Below the pieces are notes generated by a model. That model was not told the DNA's origin. It did not search any database and was given only the letters and a program-made list of their open reading frames with translations. Source: Lewinellaceae bacterium (lineage in GTDB: Bacteria; Bacteroidota; Bacteroidia; Chitinophagales; Saprospiraceae). From it: a stretch of DNA of 64,000 nucleotides. The DNA is taken from contig JACJYP010000004.1 of NCBI GenBank assembly GCA_020636045.1, positions 248,001-312,000 on the forward strand, in the 5' to 3' direction. The position numbers and the translations under genes were made by a program. Below, one piece after another: positions 53,640 to 62,190 of the stretch; the stretch's first letter is position 1, and each line of letters starts with the position of its first letter.

Positions 53640-54281
53640 TTATGTCCGACCGGGAAGTCCCAATCCGTTCAACAGTTCAGAAATGCGCCCTGAGAGCGCT
53701 TCAAAACCTTTAGAATAATCGCCTTTAAATAATTGAGAACCAATTCCTACTGCCTGTACGCCGGCGGACAGCCATTGCCGGACGTTCTCTGCGACAGGCT
53801 CCACGCCACCGGTAACCATCAACGGCACTTCCGGCATGGGCCCCCTCAGGGCCTTGATATAATCGGGCCCGACCAGATTACCTGGAAATACCTTTACCAC
53901 GGCCGCGCCATGCTGCCAGGCCGTCCAGATCTCATTCAGCGTCATGGCTCCCGGTATCCATGGCTTGTCGTATTTCCGGCAGGTCCTGCCGACTGCTTCG
54001 GTCGTGACGGGCTGCACCAAAAAGTCGGCGCCGGCATCCAGAAACCTGGCGGCATCTTCAGGTGTATAAATAGTACCGATGCCAAGCGCCATGCCCGGGC
54101 ATTGCTGCTGCACAAACTCCCGGAGCGTAGTAAACACTGAAAAGGCCTCCGGTCCGCGGTTCGTGAATTCGAAAAAGCGGATACCGCCTGCGTAGCAGGC
54201 CTGCACGATCTGTTGCGCATATTCTGCATCCGCATGAAAGAATACGGGGACGATGGGTGATACTTTCAGTTGTTCAAGCAC
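53640..54281 (-). CDS. eda: 2-keto-3-deoxy-6-phosphogluconate aldolase
   Basis: 213-residue class I aldolase that splits KDPG into pyruvate and glyceraldehyde-3-phosphate, the last step of hexuronate breakdown. Visible features are FEFTNRGP (the active-site Glu region), LGIGTIYTPEDAARFLDAGADFLVQP, WIPGAMTLNEI and VKVFPGNLVGPDYIKAL, with the Schiff-base Lys in VKVFPG. It works after the kdgK product and lies in the same operon with a 59-nt gap. Confidence 0.92.
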   Translation of the reverse strand: MLEQLKVSPIVPVFFHADAEYAQQIVQACYAGGIRFFEFTNRGPEAFSVFTTLREFVQQQCPGMALGIGTIYTPEDAARFLDAGADFLVQPVTTEAVGRTCRKYDKPWIPGAMTLNEIWTAWQHGAAVVKVFPGNLVGPDYIKALRGPMPEVPLMVTGGVEPVAENVRQWLSAGVQAVGIGSQLFKGDYSKGFEALSGRISELLNGLGLPGRT

Positions 54282-54340
54282 GTTGTTCGTATCGTTCAGG
54301 AAGCGTGAATCATAAAGTTAAAATATTGCTTTTCAGGCTT

Positions 54341-55336
54341 TTATCGTAGTAATCGCCCGGAAACATCGCCACCCATCACCTGCTCCACCTCCTGTGCGCC
54401 GACGAGGTTATAATCACCTTCTATCGTATGCTTCAACGCCGATGCGGCGGTGGCGAATGCCAGGGTTTTTGCAGGGTCGTCGTAATGCAGCGAGCCGTAA
54501 ATATAACCGGCTACAAAAGCATCACCGCCGCCGATGCGGTCTACAATAGGGTTGAGTTCAAAGGTCGGCGACTCGCGATATTCCTTTCCGTCAAAACAAA
54601 GTCCCGTCAGGCGATTGTGTGAAGCGCTTAGCACCTCGCGACGGGTAGCGATAATCTCCCGCAGGTTGGGGAATGCGTCTTTCATTTTACCGGCCATTTC
54701 TACAAAACCGGACGATCGAATACCAAAAATATCGGCGGCATCTCCTTCCGTACACACTGCAACATCGCAATTGCGCACCAGGTCCGGCATTACTTCTGAC
54801 GCCTGTTTGCCATATTTCCACAGCACCCGGCGGTAGTTCACATCAGTGCTGACCGTAATGCCCAGTTTCCTCGCAGCCGCGATGGCATCTGCACAGGCTT
54901 GCGCCGCTGACGCTGACACGGCCGGTGTGATGCCCGTCCAGTGGAACCAGCGCGCCCCGGAAAGGATATTTTCCCAATCGAAGGCCGCGGGATCCAGGTG
55001 TGCAAATGCGGATTCGTACCGGTCATAGACGATCCTGCTCGGCCGCATGCCATCGCCGACTTCCATGAAGTAAAGTCCCAAGCGGCCGCCTTTGTACACA
55101 AAGCAACTTGTATCCACACCCGCTTTTTGAAAAAAGGCTCCTGCCGCGCGGCCAAGGTCGTTATCGGGAAATACCGTAGCGTGAGCGGCAGACATCCCCA
55201 TTTGCGCCAGTGCGGCGGCTACGTTGGCCTCGCCGCCGCCGTAAGTGATCTGCAATCCTGTTGCCTGCGAAAAGCGTTGCCGGCCCGGGGCGGTCAGGCG
55301 CATCATGATCTCACCGAAAGTAACGACGGTTGGCAT
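54341..55336 (-). CDS. kdgK: 2-keto-3-deoxygluconate kinase (PfkB family)
   Basis: 331-residue sugar kinase that phosphorylates KDG to KDPG. PfkB signatures are TYGGGEANVAAALAQMG at the N-terminus and DRIGGGDAFVAGYIYG near the C-terminus, whose Asp is the catalytic base. Its position between uxaC and eda in a uronate operon fixes the substrate as KDG with good certainty. Confidence 0.92.
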   Translation of the reverse strand: MPTVVTFGEIMMRLTAPGRQRFSQATGLQITYGGGEANVAAALAQMGMSAAHATVFPDNDLGRAAGAFFQKAGVDTSCFVYKGGRLGLYFMEVGDGMRPSRIVYDRYESAFAHLDPAAFDWENILSGARWFHWTGITPAVSASAAQACADAIAAARKLGITVSTDVNYRRVLWKYGKQASEVMPDLVRNCDVAVCTEGDAADIFGIRSSGFVEMAGKMKDAFPNLREIIATRREVLSASHNRLTGLCFDGKEYRESPTFELNPIVDRIGGGDAFVAGYIYGSLHYDDPAKTLAFATAASALKHTIEGDYNLVGAQEVEQVMGGDVSGRLLR

Positions 55337-55359
55337 AGTGTTTTAATATAACAGACTGA

Positions 55360-56778
55360 TCAGGAGTATTTTGTAAATCCAAAATATTGTTCGGCGTTGC
55401 GATAGCAAATATTGCCGATCAGTTCACCGATCCATTCGATCTGATCGGGGAGTTCCCCGTTTTCGATCTCCTGGCCGAACAGATTGCATAAAATACGGCG
55501 GAAATATTCATGCCGCGGATAGGACAGGAAAGATCGCGAGTCGGTCAGCATGCCGACAAAATGACTCAGCATCCCCATGTTGGACAGTGCATTGATCTGT
55601 TTTTCCATACCGTCCTTTTGATCGAGGAACCACCAAGCCGAGCCGAACTGCACTTTTCCAGCAACAGAGCCGTCGTTAAAATTGCCGATCATCGTCGCCA
55701 TAAGTTCATTGTCGGCAGGATTCAGGTTGTACAGGATGGTTTTGGCGAGGCGATCCTCCGTATCGAGCCGATCGAGAAATCGGGCCAGCGCCTGTCCCTG
55801 CGGGAAATCGCCGATGCTGTCCCAGCCCGTATCCGGGCCGAGCAATCGCATCGCGCGTGAGTTATTGTTGCGCAGGGCGCCGAGGTGAAACTGTTGCACC
55901 CAACCCTTCTCGCAATCCCACAGCGCAAATTCGTAAAGGAGCGCGCTTTTGATCTTTAATATCTCGCGGGTATCCAGCGCCTCTCCGCCCCTGACTTTTG
56001 CGAAGATGGCTACGATCTCCTGATGTGTGTACTCCGCGGCACAGATATATTCCAGGCCATGATCGCTTTGCCCGCAGCCGTTGGCAGCAAAAAAGTCGTG
56101 GCGGTTCTTAAGCGCCGTTAAAAAATCGTCGTAATGATTGATAGTCGTGTTTGCGACACCAGCCAGTTTATCGGTCCAGTCGTTGAATGCTGCGGGGTTT
56201 TCCACAGCCATCGCTTTATCGGGGCGATAGGTAGGCAACACCTTGAAGCCGACAGTAGCATCTGCTGCAAGCATTCTGTGCCATTCCAGCGAGTCAGTGG
56301 GGTCATCGGTAGTACACAGGTAGCGCACCTTCATATTCCGAAGCAGATTCCGCACCGAATACTCGGGTTTGCGCAGCATTTCTCCGGCTTGCTCGTAGAC
56401 GGACTTCGCAGTTTCAGCGTTCAGCAATTCCTCGATCCCGAAATAGCGCCTCAGTTCCAGGTGTGTCCAGTGATAGAGGGGGTTGCGAAGGGTATACGGA
56501 ACCGTTTCGGCCCATTTTTCAAATTTCTCCCAGTCGCTGGCGCTGCCCGTGCAGTATTCTTCCGAAATACCGTGCGTACGCATGGCCCGCCATTTGTAAT
56601 GGTCGCCATAGAGCCATATCTGTGTCAGGTTATCAAAACAATGGTCTTCGGCGATCTGCTGTGGCGGCAAGTGATTGTGATAATCGATGACAGGCATGAG
56701 CGCAGCGTACTCATGGTAGAGTCGCTGCGCCGCCCTCGTATGAAGCAAAAAATCTTGGTCGAGAAAAGGTTTCATCAT
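55360..56778 (-). CDS. uxaC: Glucuronate/galacturonate isomerase
   Basis: 472-residue uronate isomerase that converts D-galacturonate to D-tagaturonate (and glucuronate to fructuronate). The start FLDQDFLLHTRAAQRLYHEYAALMPVIDYHNHLPPQQIAEDH is typical, with the metal-binding HNH. The later YTHQEIVAIF, LGALRNNNSRAMRLLGPDTGWDSIGD and SLRSFLSYPRHEYFRRIL-like segment (TDSRSFLSYPRHEYFRRILC) match the family. It is the first intracellular step of the pathway and lies 26 nt after uxaA. Confidence 0.95.
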   Translation of the reverse strand: MMKPFLDQDFLLHTRAAQRLYHEYAALMPVIDYHNHLPPQQIAEDHCFDNLTQIWLYGDHYKWRAMRTHGISEEYCTGSASDWEKFEKWAETVPYTLRNPLYHWTHLELRRYFGIEELLNAETAKSVYEQAGEMLRKPEYSVRNLLRNMKVRYLCTTDDPTDSLEWHRMLAADATVGFKVLPTYRPDKAMAVENPAAFNDWTDKLAGVANTTINHYDDFLTALKNRHDFFAANGCGQSDHGLEYICAAEYTHQEIVAIFAKVRGGEALDTREILKIKSALLYEFALWDCEKGWVQQFHLGALRNNNSRAMRLLGPDTGWDSIGDFPQGQALARFLDRLDTEDRLAKTILYNLNPADNELMATMIGNFNDGSVAGKVQFGSAWWFLDQKDGMEKQINALSNMGMLSHFVGMLTDSRSFLSYPRHEYFRRILCNLFGQEIENGELPDQIEWIGELIGNICYRNAEQYFGFTKYS

Positions 56779-56804
56779 GCGATAATTTGTTGCTGTTAGC
56801 CCGA

Positions 56805-58457
56805 TTACAACGATACCCCCCGTTTCCAGGGAATAAAATCATCCTGCCCGAGCCGTATGGCTGACACCTCGGTTTCTCCGTTCGCTACTTTCACTACGTA
56901 CTCCAAAAGATTTTCGGCGGCCTGCTCGATCGTCATGTCTCCGCTAATTACGGGGCCCGTATCGAAATCAATGATATCGGGCATGCGTTCGGCCAGCGCT
57001 GTATTGCTGGAGACCTTCACCACCGGTGCGACCGGATTCCCGGTAGGCGTTCCCAGGCCTGTGGTGAACAACACGATCTGGGCGCCAGAGGCCACCTCGG
57101 CGGTCGTGCTTTCCACATCGTTGCCGGGGGTACAAAGCAGATTCAGACCAGCCTGCGTCACTTTTTCCGGATAATCAAGCACTGCCACCACTGGAGAAGT
57201 GCCGCCCTTTTTGGCTGCGCCGGCCGATTTGATCGCATCGGTGATCAGGCCGTCGCGGATATTGCCTGGGGAGGGATTCATGTCGAAGCCGCTTCCGGCT
57301 GCCTTTGCGCGGTTGTTGTAGGTCGTCATCAGTTCGTTGAACCGGACGGCCGTTGTTTTATCGACGCAGCGGTCACACAGTTCCTGTTCCACACCGCATA
57401 GTTCGGGAAACTCTGCCAGGATGACGGAGCCGCCGAGAGCGACCAGCATATCGGACAATTGCCCGAGGGTCGGGTTGGCAGATATGCCAGAAAAACCGTC
57501 GGAGCCGCCGCATTCCAGTCCGATACAAAGTTTGGAAAGCGGCGCCGGGCGGCGTTCGAGCCGGTTCGCTTCCACAAGTCCTGCAAAGGTTTGCTTCAGG
57601 GCTTGCGAAATGAGTTCGGATTCCGTACCTACCTTTTGTTGTTCGAGCACGACCAACGGCTTGCGGAAATCCGCGTCGCGCCGGGCAATTTCTTCCTGCA
57701 ACATCGCCACCTGGGCATTCTGACAGCCGAGACTGAGCACCGTAGCACCCGCTACGTTGGGATGGGTGATATAACCCGCCAGCAGAGCGCAAAGCGCCTG
57801 CGCATCCTGTCTGATGCCACCACAGCCGCCTTCATGTGTGAGAAATTTTACGCCGTCCACATTTGGAAAAAGCCGTTTTGAATCTTCTCCTTGAAGGGAA
57901 ACGAGATCGGTTTCCAGTATCTCGCTGACGCTTTTGCCGGAAGCATACAGCCGGATCAGTTGCTGCGTCTGTGCGCGGTAACTGCGCTTTTTGTCGTACC
58001 CGAGATCGTATTCCAGCGCTTCGCGCAACACGCCCACATTCCGGTTCTCGCAAAACACCAAAGGGATCACCAGCCAGAAATTGGCAGTACCCACGGAGCC
58101 GTCAGGACGGTGGTAGCCGTTGAAGATCCTTTCGCGCCAGGCCGACACATCCGGCGCCAACCACGCAGCCTGTGGCTTGTCGGAAATGGCAAATGCATTT
58201 GTTGCGTGTTTCAGGTTTTGAGTCGTGAGCAGGCCGCCGGCCGGGATATCCGTTTGCGCTTTTCCTACCAAAACACCGTACATGCGCACTTCGTCGCCCG
58301 CCTGAAGGGCTTCGGCGGCAAACTTGTGTTTTGCCGGAACGGGCACCGGAAGGGTCCATGAGCGGCCGTTCAGATTCACCGTATCACCTTCCTTCAGGCT
58401 GTCAAGCGCCACAATGGCGTTGTCAAGCGGATGTATTTGCAAGATTCTTTGCTTCAT
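56805..58457 (-). CDS. uxaA: Altronate dehydratase
   Basis: 550-residue enzyme of the UxaA/GarD family that dehydrates D-altronate to KDG. An N-terminal SAF-like domain (about residues 1-95) precedes the catalytic part, which contains TANFWLVIPLVFCENRNV, LTHEGGCGGIRQDA, ATVLSLGCQNAQV, IGLECGGSDGFSGISANP and VLFTTGLGTPTGNPVAPVVK. Conserved Cys residues in EGGCGG and LECGGSD fit an iron-dependent site. The gene overlaps the end of uxaB by 35 nt. Confidence 0.94.
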   Translation of the reverse strand: MKQRILQIHPLDNAIVALDSLKEGDTVNLNGRSWTLPVPVPAKHKFAAEALQAGDEVRMYGVLVGKAQTDIPAGGLLTTQNLKHATNAFAISDKPQAAWLAPDVSAWRERIFNGYHRPDGSVGTANFWLVIPLVFCENRNVGVLREALEYDLGYDKKRSYRAQTQQLIRLYASGKSVSEILETDLVSLQGEDSKRLFPNVDGVKFLTHEGGCGGIRQDAQALCALLAGYITHPNVAGATVLSLGCQNAQVAMLQEEIARRDADFRKPLVVLEQQKVGTESELISQALKQTFAGLVEANRLERRPAPLSKLCIGLECGGSDGFSGISANPTLGQLSDMLVALGGSVILAEFPELCGVEQELCDRCVDKTTAVRFNELMTTYNNRAKAAGSGFDMNPSPGNIRDGLITDAIKSAGAAKKGGTSPVVAVLDYPEKVTQAGLNLLCTPGNDVESTTAEVASGAQIVLFTTGLGTPTGNPVAPVVKVSSNTALAERMPDIIDFDTGPVISGDMTIEQAAENLLEYVVKVANGETEVSAIRLGQDDFIPWKRGVSL

Positions 58458-59904
58458 TTTTACTGGCCAACTCTTTTATGACCTGCCGGGCGCCCTTGCC
58501 CGTAATTTCTTTTACAAACTGTTTTACCTGAGCGGAGAATCCCGGAAAAGCACTTAGATCAGCACCCCAGAATGCTTTGTCCGACAATATATGATCTACC
58601 AGTTCGTCCGGGTTGTATTGCGCCCATTTCTTCGTGAAATAATCGGCATTGTCGTCCTGCAATTTATGTTCTGCATTCCTGTAAAAACACAGAAATGCGG
58701 CAAATCCAAGGGCAAAATACACCGGAACAGATTTTTGAGTGCGGTAATGTTCCTGTAAAACGGGAATGTTGCGCATCCGCATTTTCGTGGAAAACTGAAC
58801 GGCGATGCTCAACCAGCGATGCTCAACAGAAGGATTGCGAAAACGATCCATTACCTGACGACCGAACTGCGCCGCCTCTCCTTCCGGCAGCTTGCACGGT
58901 ATCGATTGCGCAATCTCGGCAAGTATAAGCCGCTCGATATAATCTTCCATATCAGGGTTTTCCATCGCCTCGTGCACGGTAACAAACCCGGCAAGATGCG
59001 CCAGGCCACAACTCAGGGTATGGGTACCGTTGAGCAGGCGTAATTTCCTTTCGTAATAACGCTCGATATCCGGCGCCACCACGACCGACTCCGGACTGGC
59101 CTGCCGGAAGCTCAGTGCCGAAGATACTTTTTCATCGCCTTCAATGGCCCAAAAACAATATGGCTCGGCAACAGTCAGTAATTTGTCGGTATACCCGAGT
59201 TCTTCCTGCAACACCGCCCTTTGCTGTTCGGAGGGCCGGCCGGGAACGATGCGGTCTACCAGTGAATTGCAAAACCGGCAGGCGCTTTCCAGCCAGTTGA
59301 GAAAATCGAATTCCAGATCGTTCAGGTGCGCCAGTTCGAGCACGATGGATTCCAGCAGGGCGCCGTTCTGCGGGATCAATTCGGTGGGTATGATCACAAC
59401 TCCCTTATCCTGATCGCCCCGGAAAGTGCGGTATCGCTCGTACAAAAAGGCGAGTAATTTGCCGGGGAATGATGCCGGCGGCGACTGATGAATATCCTCT
59501 CGGACCAGTTGAATACCCACTTCGGTGGTATTGGAGATCACGATGCCGATCTGCGGGTCGGCGGCACAAGCCAACACTTCCTGCCATTCGCGACTGGCGG
59601 TGAGTACCCTGCTGATCGCAGATGAAATGACATTTTCAGATACCGCGCGGCCTTCCTCTACACCTCTGATACACAGGGTGTAAAGATGATCCTGTTCGCC
59701 GAAGGCCGCGCCGTCGCCGGAGTCTGTAGATTTTACGACAACCACACGGCCATTGAAGATGCCTTGCCGGTTTGCCTGGTCGATCAGGTAGTCCGGCAAG
59801 CCCCTCAGCAACACGCCCGTACCGAATTGCAACACTTTTTCAGGCAGCGATTGCAGGGCCGATTCCGGCTTCCCCGATAAAAGCGATTTGGAAAGTTGTA
59901 CCAT
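58423..59904 (-). CDS. uxaB: Tagaturonate reductase
   Basis: 493-residue long-chain mannitol dehydrogenase-family enzyme that reduces tagaturonate to altronate with NADH. The N-terminal cofactor region is VLQFGTGVLLRGLPDYLIDQANRQGIFNGRVVVVKST; the catalytic signature KLRLLNGTHTLSCGLAHLAGF contains the Lys, Asn and His of the K-x4-N-x2-H motif. Length and the C-terminal helices match UxaB and not mannitol dehydrogenase proper. Start at 59904, 6 nt after the GH105 stop. Confidence 0.93.
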   Translation of the reverse strand: MVQLSKSLLSGKPESALQSLPEKVLQFGTGVLLRGLPDYLIDQANRQGIFNGRVVVVKSTDSGDGAAFGEQDHLYTLCIRGVEEGRAVSENVISSAISRVLTASREWQEVLACAADPQIGIVISNTTEVGIQLVREDIHQSPPASFPGKLLAFLYERYRTFRGDQDKGVVIIPTELIPQNGALLESIVLELAHLNDLEFDFLNWLESACRFCNSLVDRIVPGRPSEQQRAVLQEELGYTDKLLTVAEPYCFWAIEGDEKVSSALSFRQASPESVVVAPDIERYYERKLRLLNGTHTLSCGLAHLAGFVTVHEAMENPDMEDYIERLILAEIAQSIPCKLPEGEAAQFGRQVMDRFRNPSVEHRWLSIAVQFSTKMRMRNIPVLQEHYRTQKSVPVYFALGFAAFLCFYRNAEHKLQDDNADYFTKKWAQYNPDELVDHILSDKAFWGADLSAFPGFSAQVKQFVKEITGKGARQVIKELASKNEAKNLANTSA

Positions 59905-59910
59905 ACTCCT

Positions 59911-62184
59911 TCATTTTTTTACTGCCTGGCGTGCCAGCAGTTTCCAGTCTCCGTTTTCTTTGACCCATACGAGCAGTATGGAAAGATCGACGGTGCCGGG
60001 GCCTTTCCCTGCGTCGTCGGTCTTGGCTGACAGATGATGCCTCACGATCGCGGTATTCCCTTCTACTGAAATCGTCTGATCAGTCAGCATAATTTCTTTG
60101 AAATTGGAACGGCCGCTCACGAGTTGCGAGACAAATTCTTTCCTGTTTTCCACTTTGCCGCCCGAATGACCGTAACTCAAATTTCCCGAAGTAATATTTT
60201 CAAGCGCCTGCGGGTCGCCGGAGACGAGTGCCTTGCGCAGGTATTCTACTGCTTCCGCCACACGTATTTCCTCTGACGGAGCCTCATACCCGGCCGAAGA
60301 CTTAAGCAACCATTCGGCCAGGTCCCTGGCAGCGGTGAAATTGTCAAAATCGCCGGGCAGTTTTCTGCCGTCTACGTATTCATTATAAAGCCAGGGGTCG
60401 CCCAGTGCAAATACGCGGCCTTTGCCGTATGGAGCGAAGGCCATGATCACATCGCCGCCTTCTGAAAGCACAGCCCGGGCCGGAGATTTTATATCGAGCA
60501 CGCTGATCTCCTTGATGTATAATTTCCGGCTGTTCCCGAAAATGGCATGCCCGGGCGGAACAGGTATCGCGCCTTGCTCAAATTGATTATTGACCACCAT
60601 ATTCCTGTTTTTATCGGAAAAGCGTATTCCGAATTCGCCGGCAAGGCGATTGAAACGGGATATTTCGCAGTTGCTGGTGTCGTTGGCGAACAGCACCAGG
60701 GTACCGCCGTTTTCTACCCAGTTCCTGATCTCTCGAATGTGTTGATCTTCAACCACATGCGGCATTGCCGTTTCTTTCCGGGTATCGGGATCTACAATAA
60801 TGTAAACATCCGCCTGCTGCAAACCTGCGCTTGTGGGTGCGACGTCCAATGATTTGATGCCGGCGCCGAGATCGCTGAAAATCTGCCCCCACCAGGAATA
60901 CCCGGAATTCTCGGTATCCTCCCAGATGTAGTGGAAGCGCTCGCCCTTGCGGTATTCGTTGTTGAAGTAACGATCGAGCAGTACCGTTTTTCCCTTCCCG
61001 ATCCGGCTATCCTCCAGGCGTTCCATTTCGATGCTTGCCAGAATAAACGGCCCGGCGCCCTTCAGATCGTCGCGCCGTTGCGGCTCGGAAATATAATACT
61101 CAAAACTGCCGTCGCGATACGGATTTCCACCAAGACCGGCTACGCTGCAAACATCGTCCAGATGCCAAAAGCCTTCTGTGTCCTGCACCATAAATTCTTT
61201 CAATATGCCGGCGTAGGCTTTTTGGGCAGCATCGAGATACTTCCCGTCGAGATAGCCGAGCCTTACTCCCTTCAGCAGCGCGTAGCTGAACATGCAGGAG
61301 GCAGAGGCTTCGAGATAATTCCCTTTGGCATCGCCTTTATCGAGCACCTGATACCACACGCCGCTCTCCTGATCCTGCACGCGCACCACCGCTTCAGCCA
61401 GTCGCTGAAGGATCGATACGATCTGCCCGTATTTCGGGTGGTCTTTTGGAAGGTAGTCGAGCACGTCTACCAAAGCCATCGAGTACCAGCCCATCGCGCG
61501 GCCCCAGAAATTGGGAGAAAGGCCGGTGGCCTTGTCGGCCCATGCCTGCTCGCGGCTTTCATCCCAGCCGTGGTACAATAAGCCTGACTTAGGGTCGCGC
61601 GCATGCTGCTCCATCCAGATGAACTGGTTGGCGATATCATCGAAATTTTTCGGCTCGTCGAACAAAAGGCTGTATTCCGCGTAAAATGGCTCGCCCATGT
61701 ACAGACCATCGAGCCACATTTGCCAGGGGTACCGCTTTTTGTGCCAGAAACCGCCTTCTTTGGTCCTGGGTTGTTTTTCGATCTGTTTGCGCAGTTGTTG
61801 AGCAGCCAGTTTGTATTTTTCCTTGCCCGTCTGCTGCCAGAGCAGCAATACGGCGCGTCCCGGCGTGATATGGTCGATATTGTAGACGTCTTCCCGGTAA
61901 GTGCGGATGCTGCCGTCATCCTGCACATAAAGGTCCATTTGCTGCCTGATATACTGGTAATATTTGCCATTTCCCGTGCGGCGCCACACATGCTCCAGGC
62001 TTTTCAGGTAGAGCCCGAGTTCGTAGTCCCAGCGCGCGGGCCGGCTTTTGTCGTAGCAAAATGAATCCGGATGCGTGGCCATCAATGTTGCAGCCATGCG
62101 AACCGACCAGGGTTCCTGAGCGCTGACAGTAGCCCCCGTAGCACACAGAAAAAGCAATAAAACGGCAATCCTTAACTGATTCAT
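59911..62184 (-). CDS. GH105 unsaturated galacturonyl hydrolase fused to DUF4350 and NTF2-like domains
   Basis: 757-residue secreted or periplasmic protein with a signal peptide (MNQLRIAVLLLFLCATGATVSAQ). Residues about 25-380 are a GH105 (YteR-type) alpha-barrel with the catalytic Asp in MWLDGLYMGEPFYAEYS and FWGRAMGWYSMALVDVL; it removes unsaturated uronic acid from rhamnogalacturonan or pectin oligomers. Residues about 395-600 form a DUF4350-type domain (ADVYIIVDPDTRKETAMPHVVEDQHIREIRNWVENGGTLVLFAND). Residues about 640-757 form an NTF2-like/DUF4440 domain (EAVEYLRKALVSGDPQALENITS to DWKLLARQAVKK). The triple fusion is unusual. The added domains may bind ligand or organise the protein; this is inference. 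Confidence 0.85.
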   Translation of the reverse strand: MNQLRIAVLLLFLCATGATVSAQEPWSVRMAATLMATHPDSFCYDKSRPARWDYELGLYLKSLEHVWRRTGNGKYYQYIRQQMDLYVQDDGSIRTYREDVYNIDHITPGRAVLLLWQQTGKEKYKLAAQQLRKQIEKQPRTKEGGFWHKKRYPWQMWLDGLYMGEPFYAEYSLLFDEPKNFDDIANQFIWMEQHARDPKSGLLYHGWDESREQAWADKATGLSPNFWGRAMGWYSMALVDVLDYLPKDHPKYGQIVSILQRLAEAVVRVQDQESGVWYQVLDKGDAKGNYLEASASCMFSYALLKGVRLGYLDGKYLDAAQKAYAGILKEFMVQDTEGFWHLDDVCSVAGLGGNPYRDGSFEYYISEPQRRDDLKGAGPFILASIEMERLEDSRIGKGKTVLLDRYFNNEYRKGERFHYIWEDTENSGYSWWGQIFSDLGAGIKSLDVAPTSAGLQQADVYIIVDPDTRKETAMPHVVEDQHIREIRNWVENGGTLVLFANDTSNCEISRFNRLAGEFGIRFSDKNRNMVVNNQFEQGAIPVPPGHAIFGNSRKLYIKEISVLDIKSPARAVLSEGGDVIMAFAPYGKGRVFALGDPWLYNEYVDGRKLPGDFDNFTAARDLAEWLLKSSAGYEAPSEEIRVAEAVEYLRKALVSGDPQALENITSGNLSYGHSGGKVENRKEFVSQLVSGRSNFKEIMLTDQTISVEGNTAIVRHHLSAKTDDAGKGPGTVDLSILLVWVKENGDWKLLARQAVKK

Positions 62185-62190
62185 GGTCGG

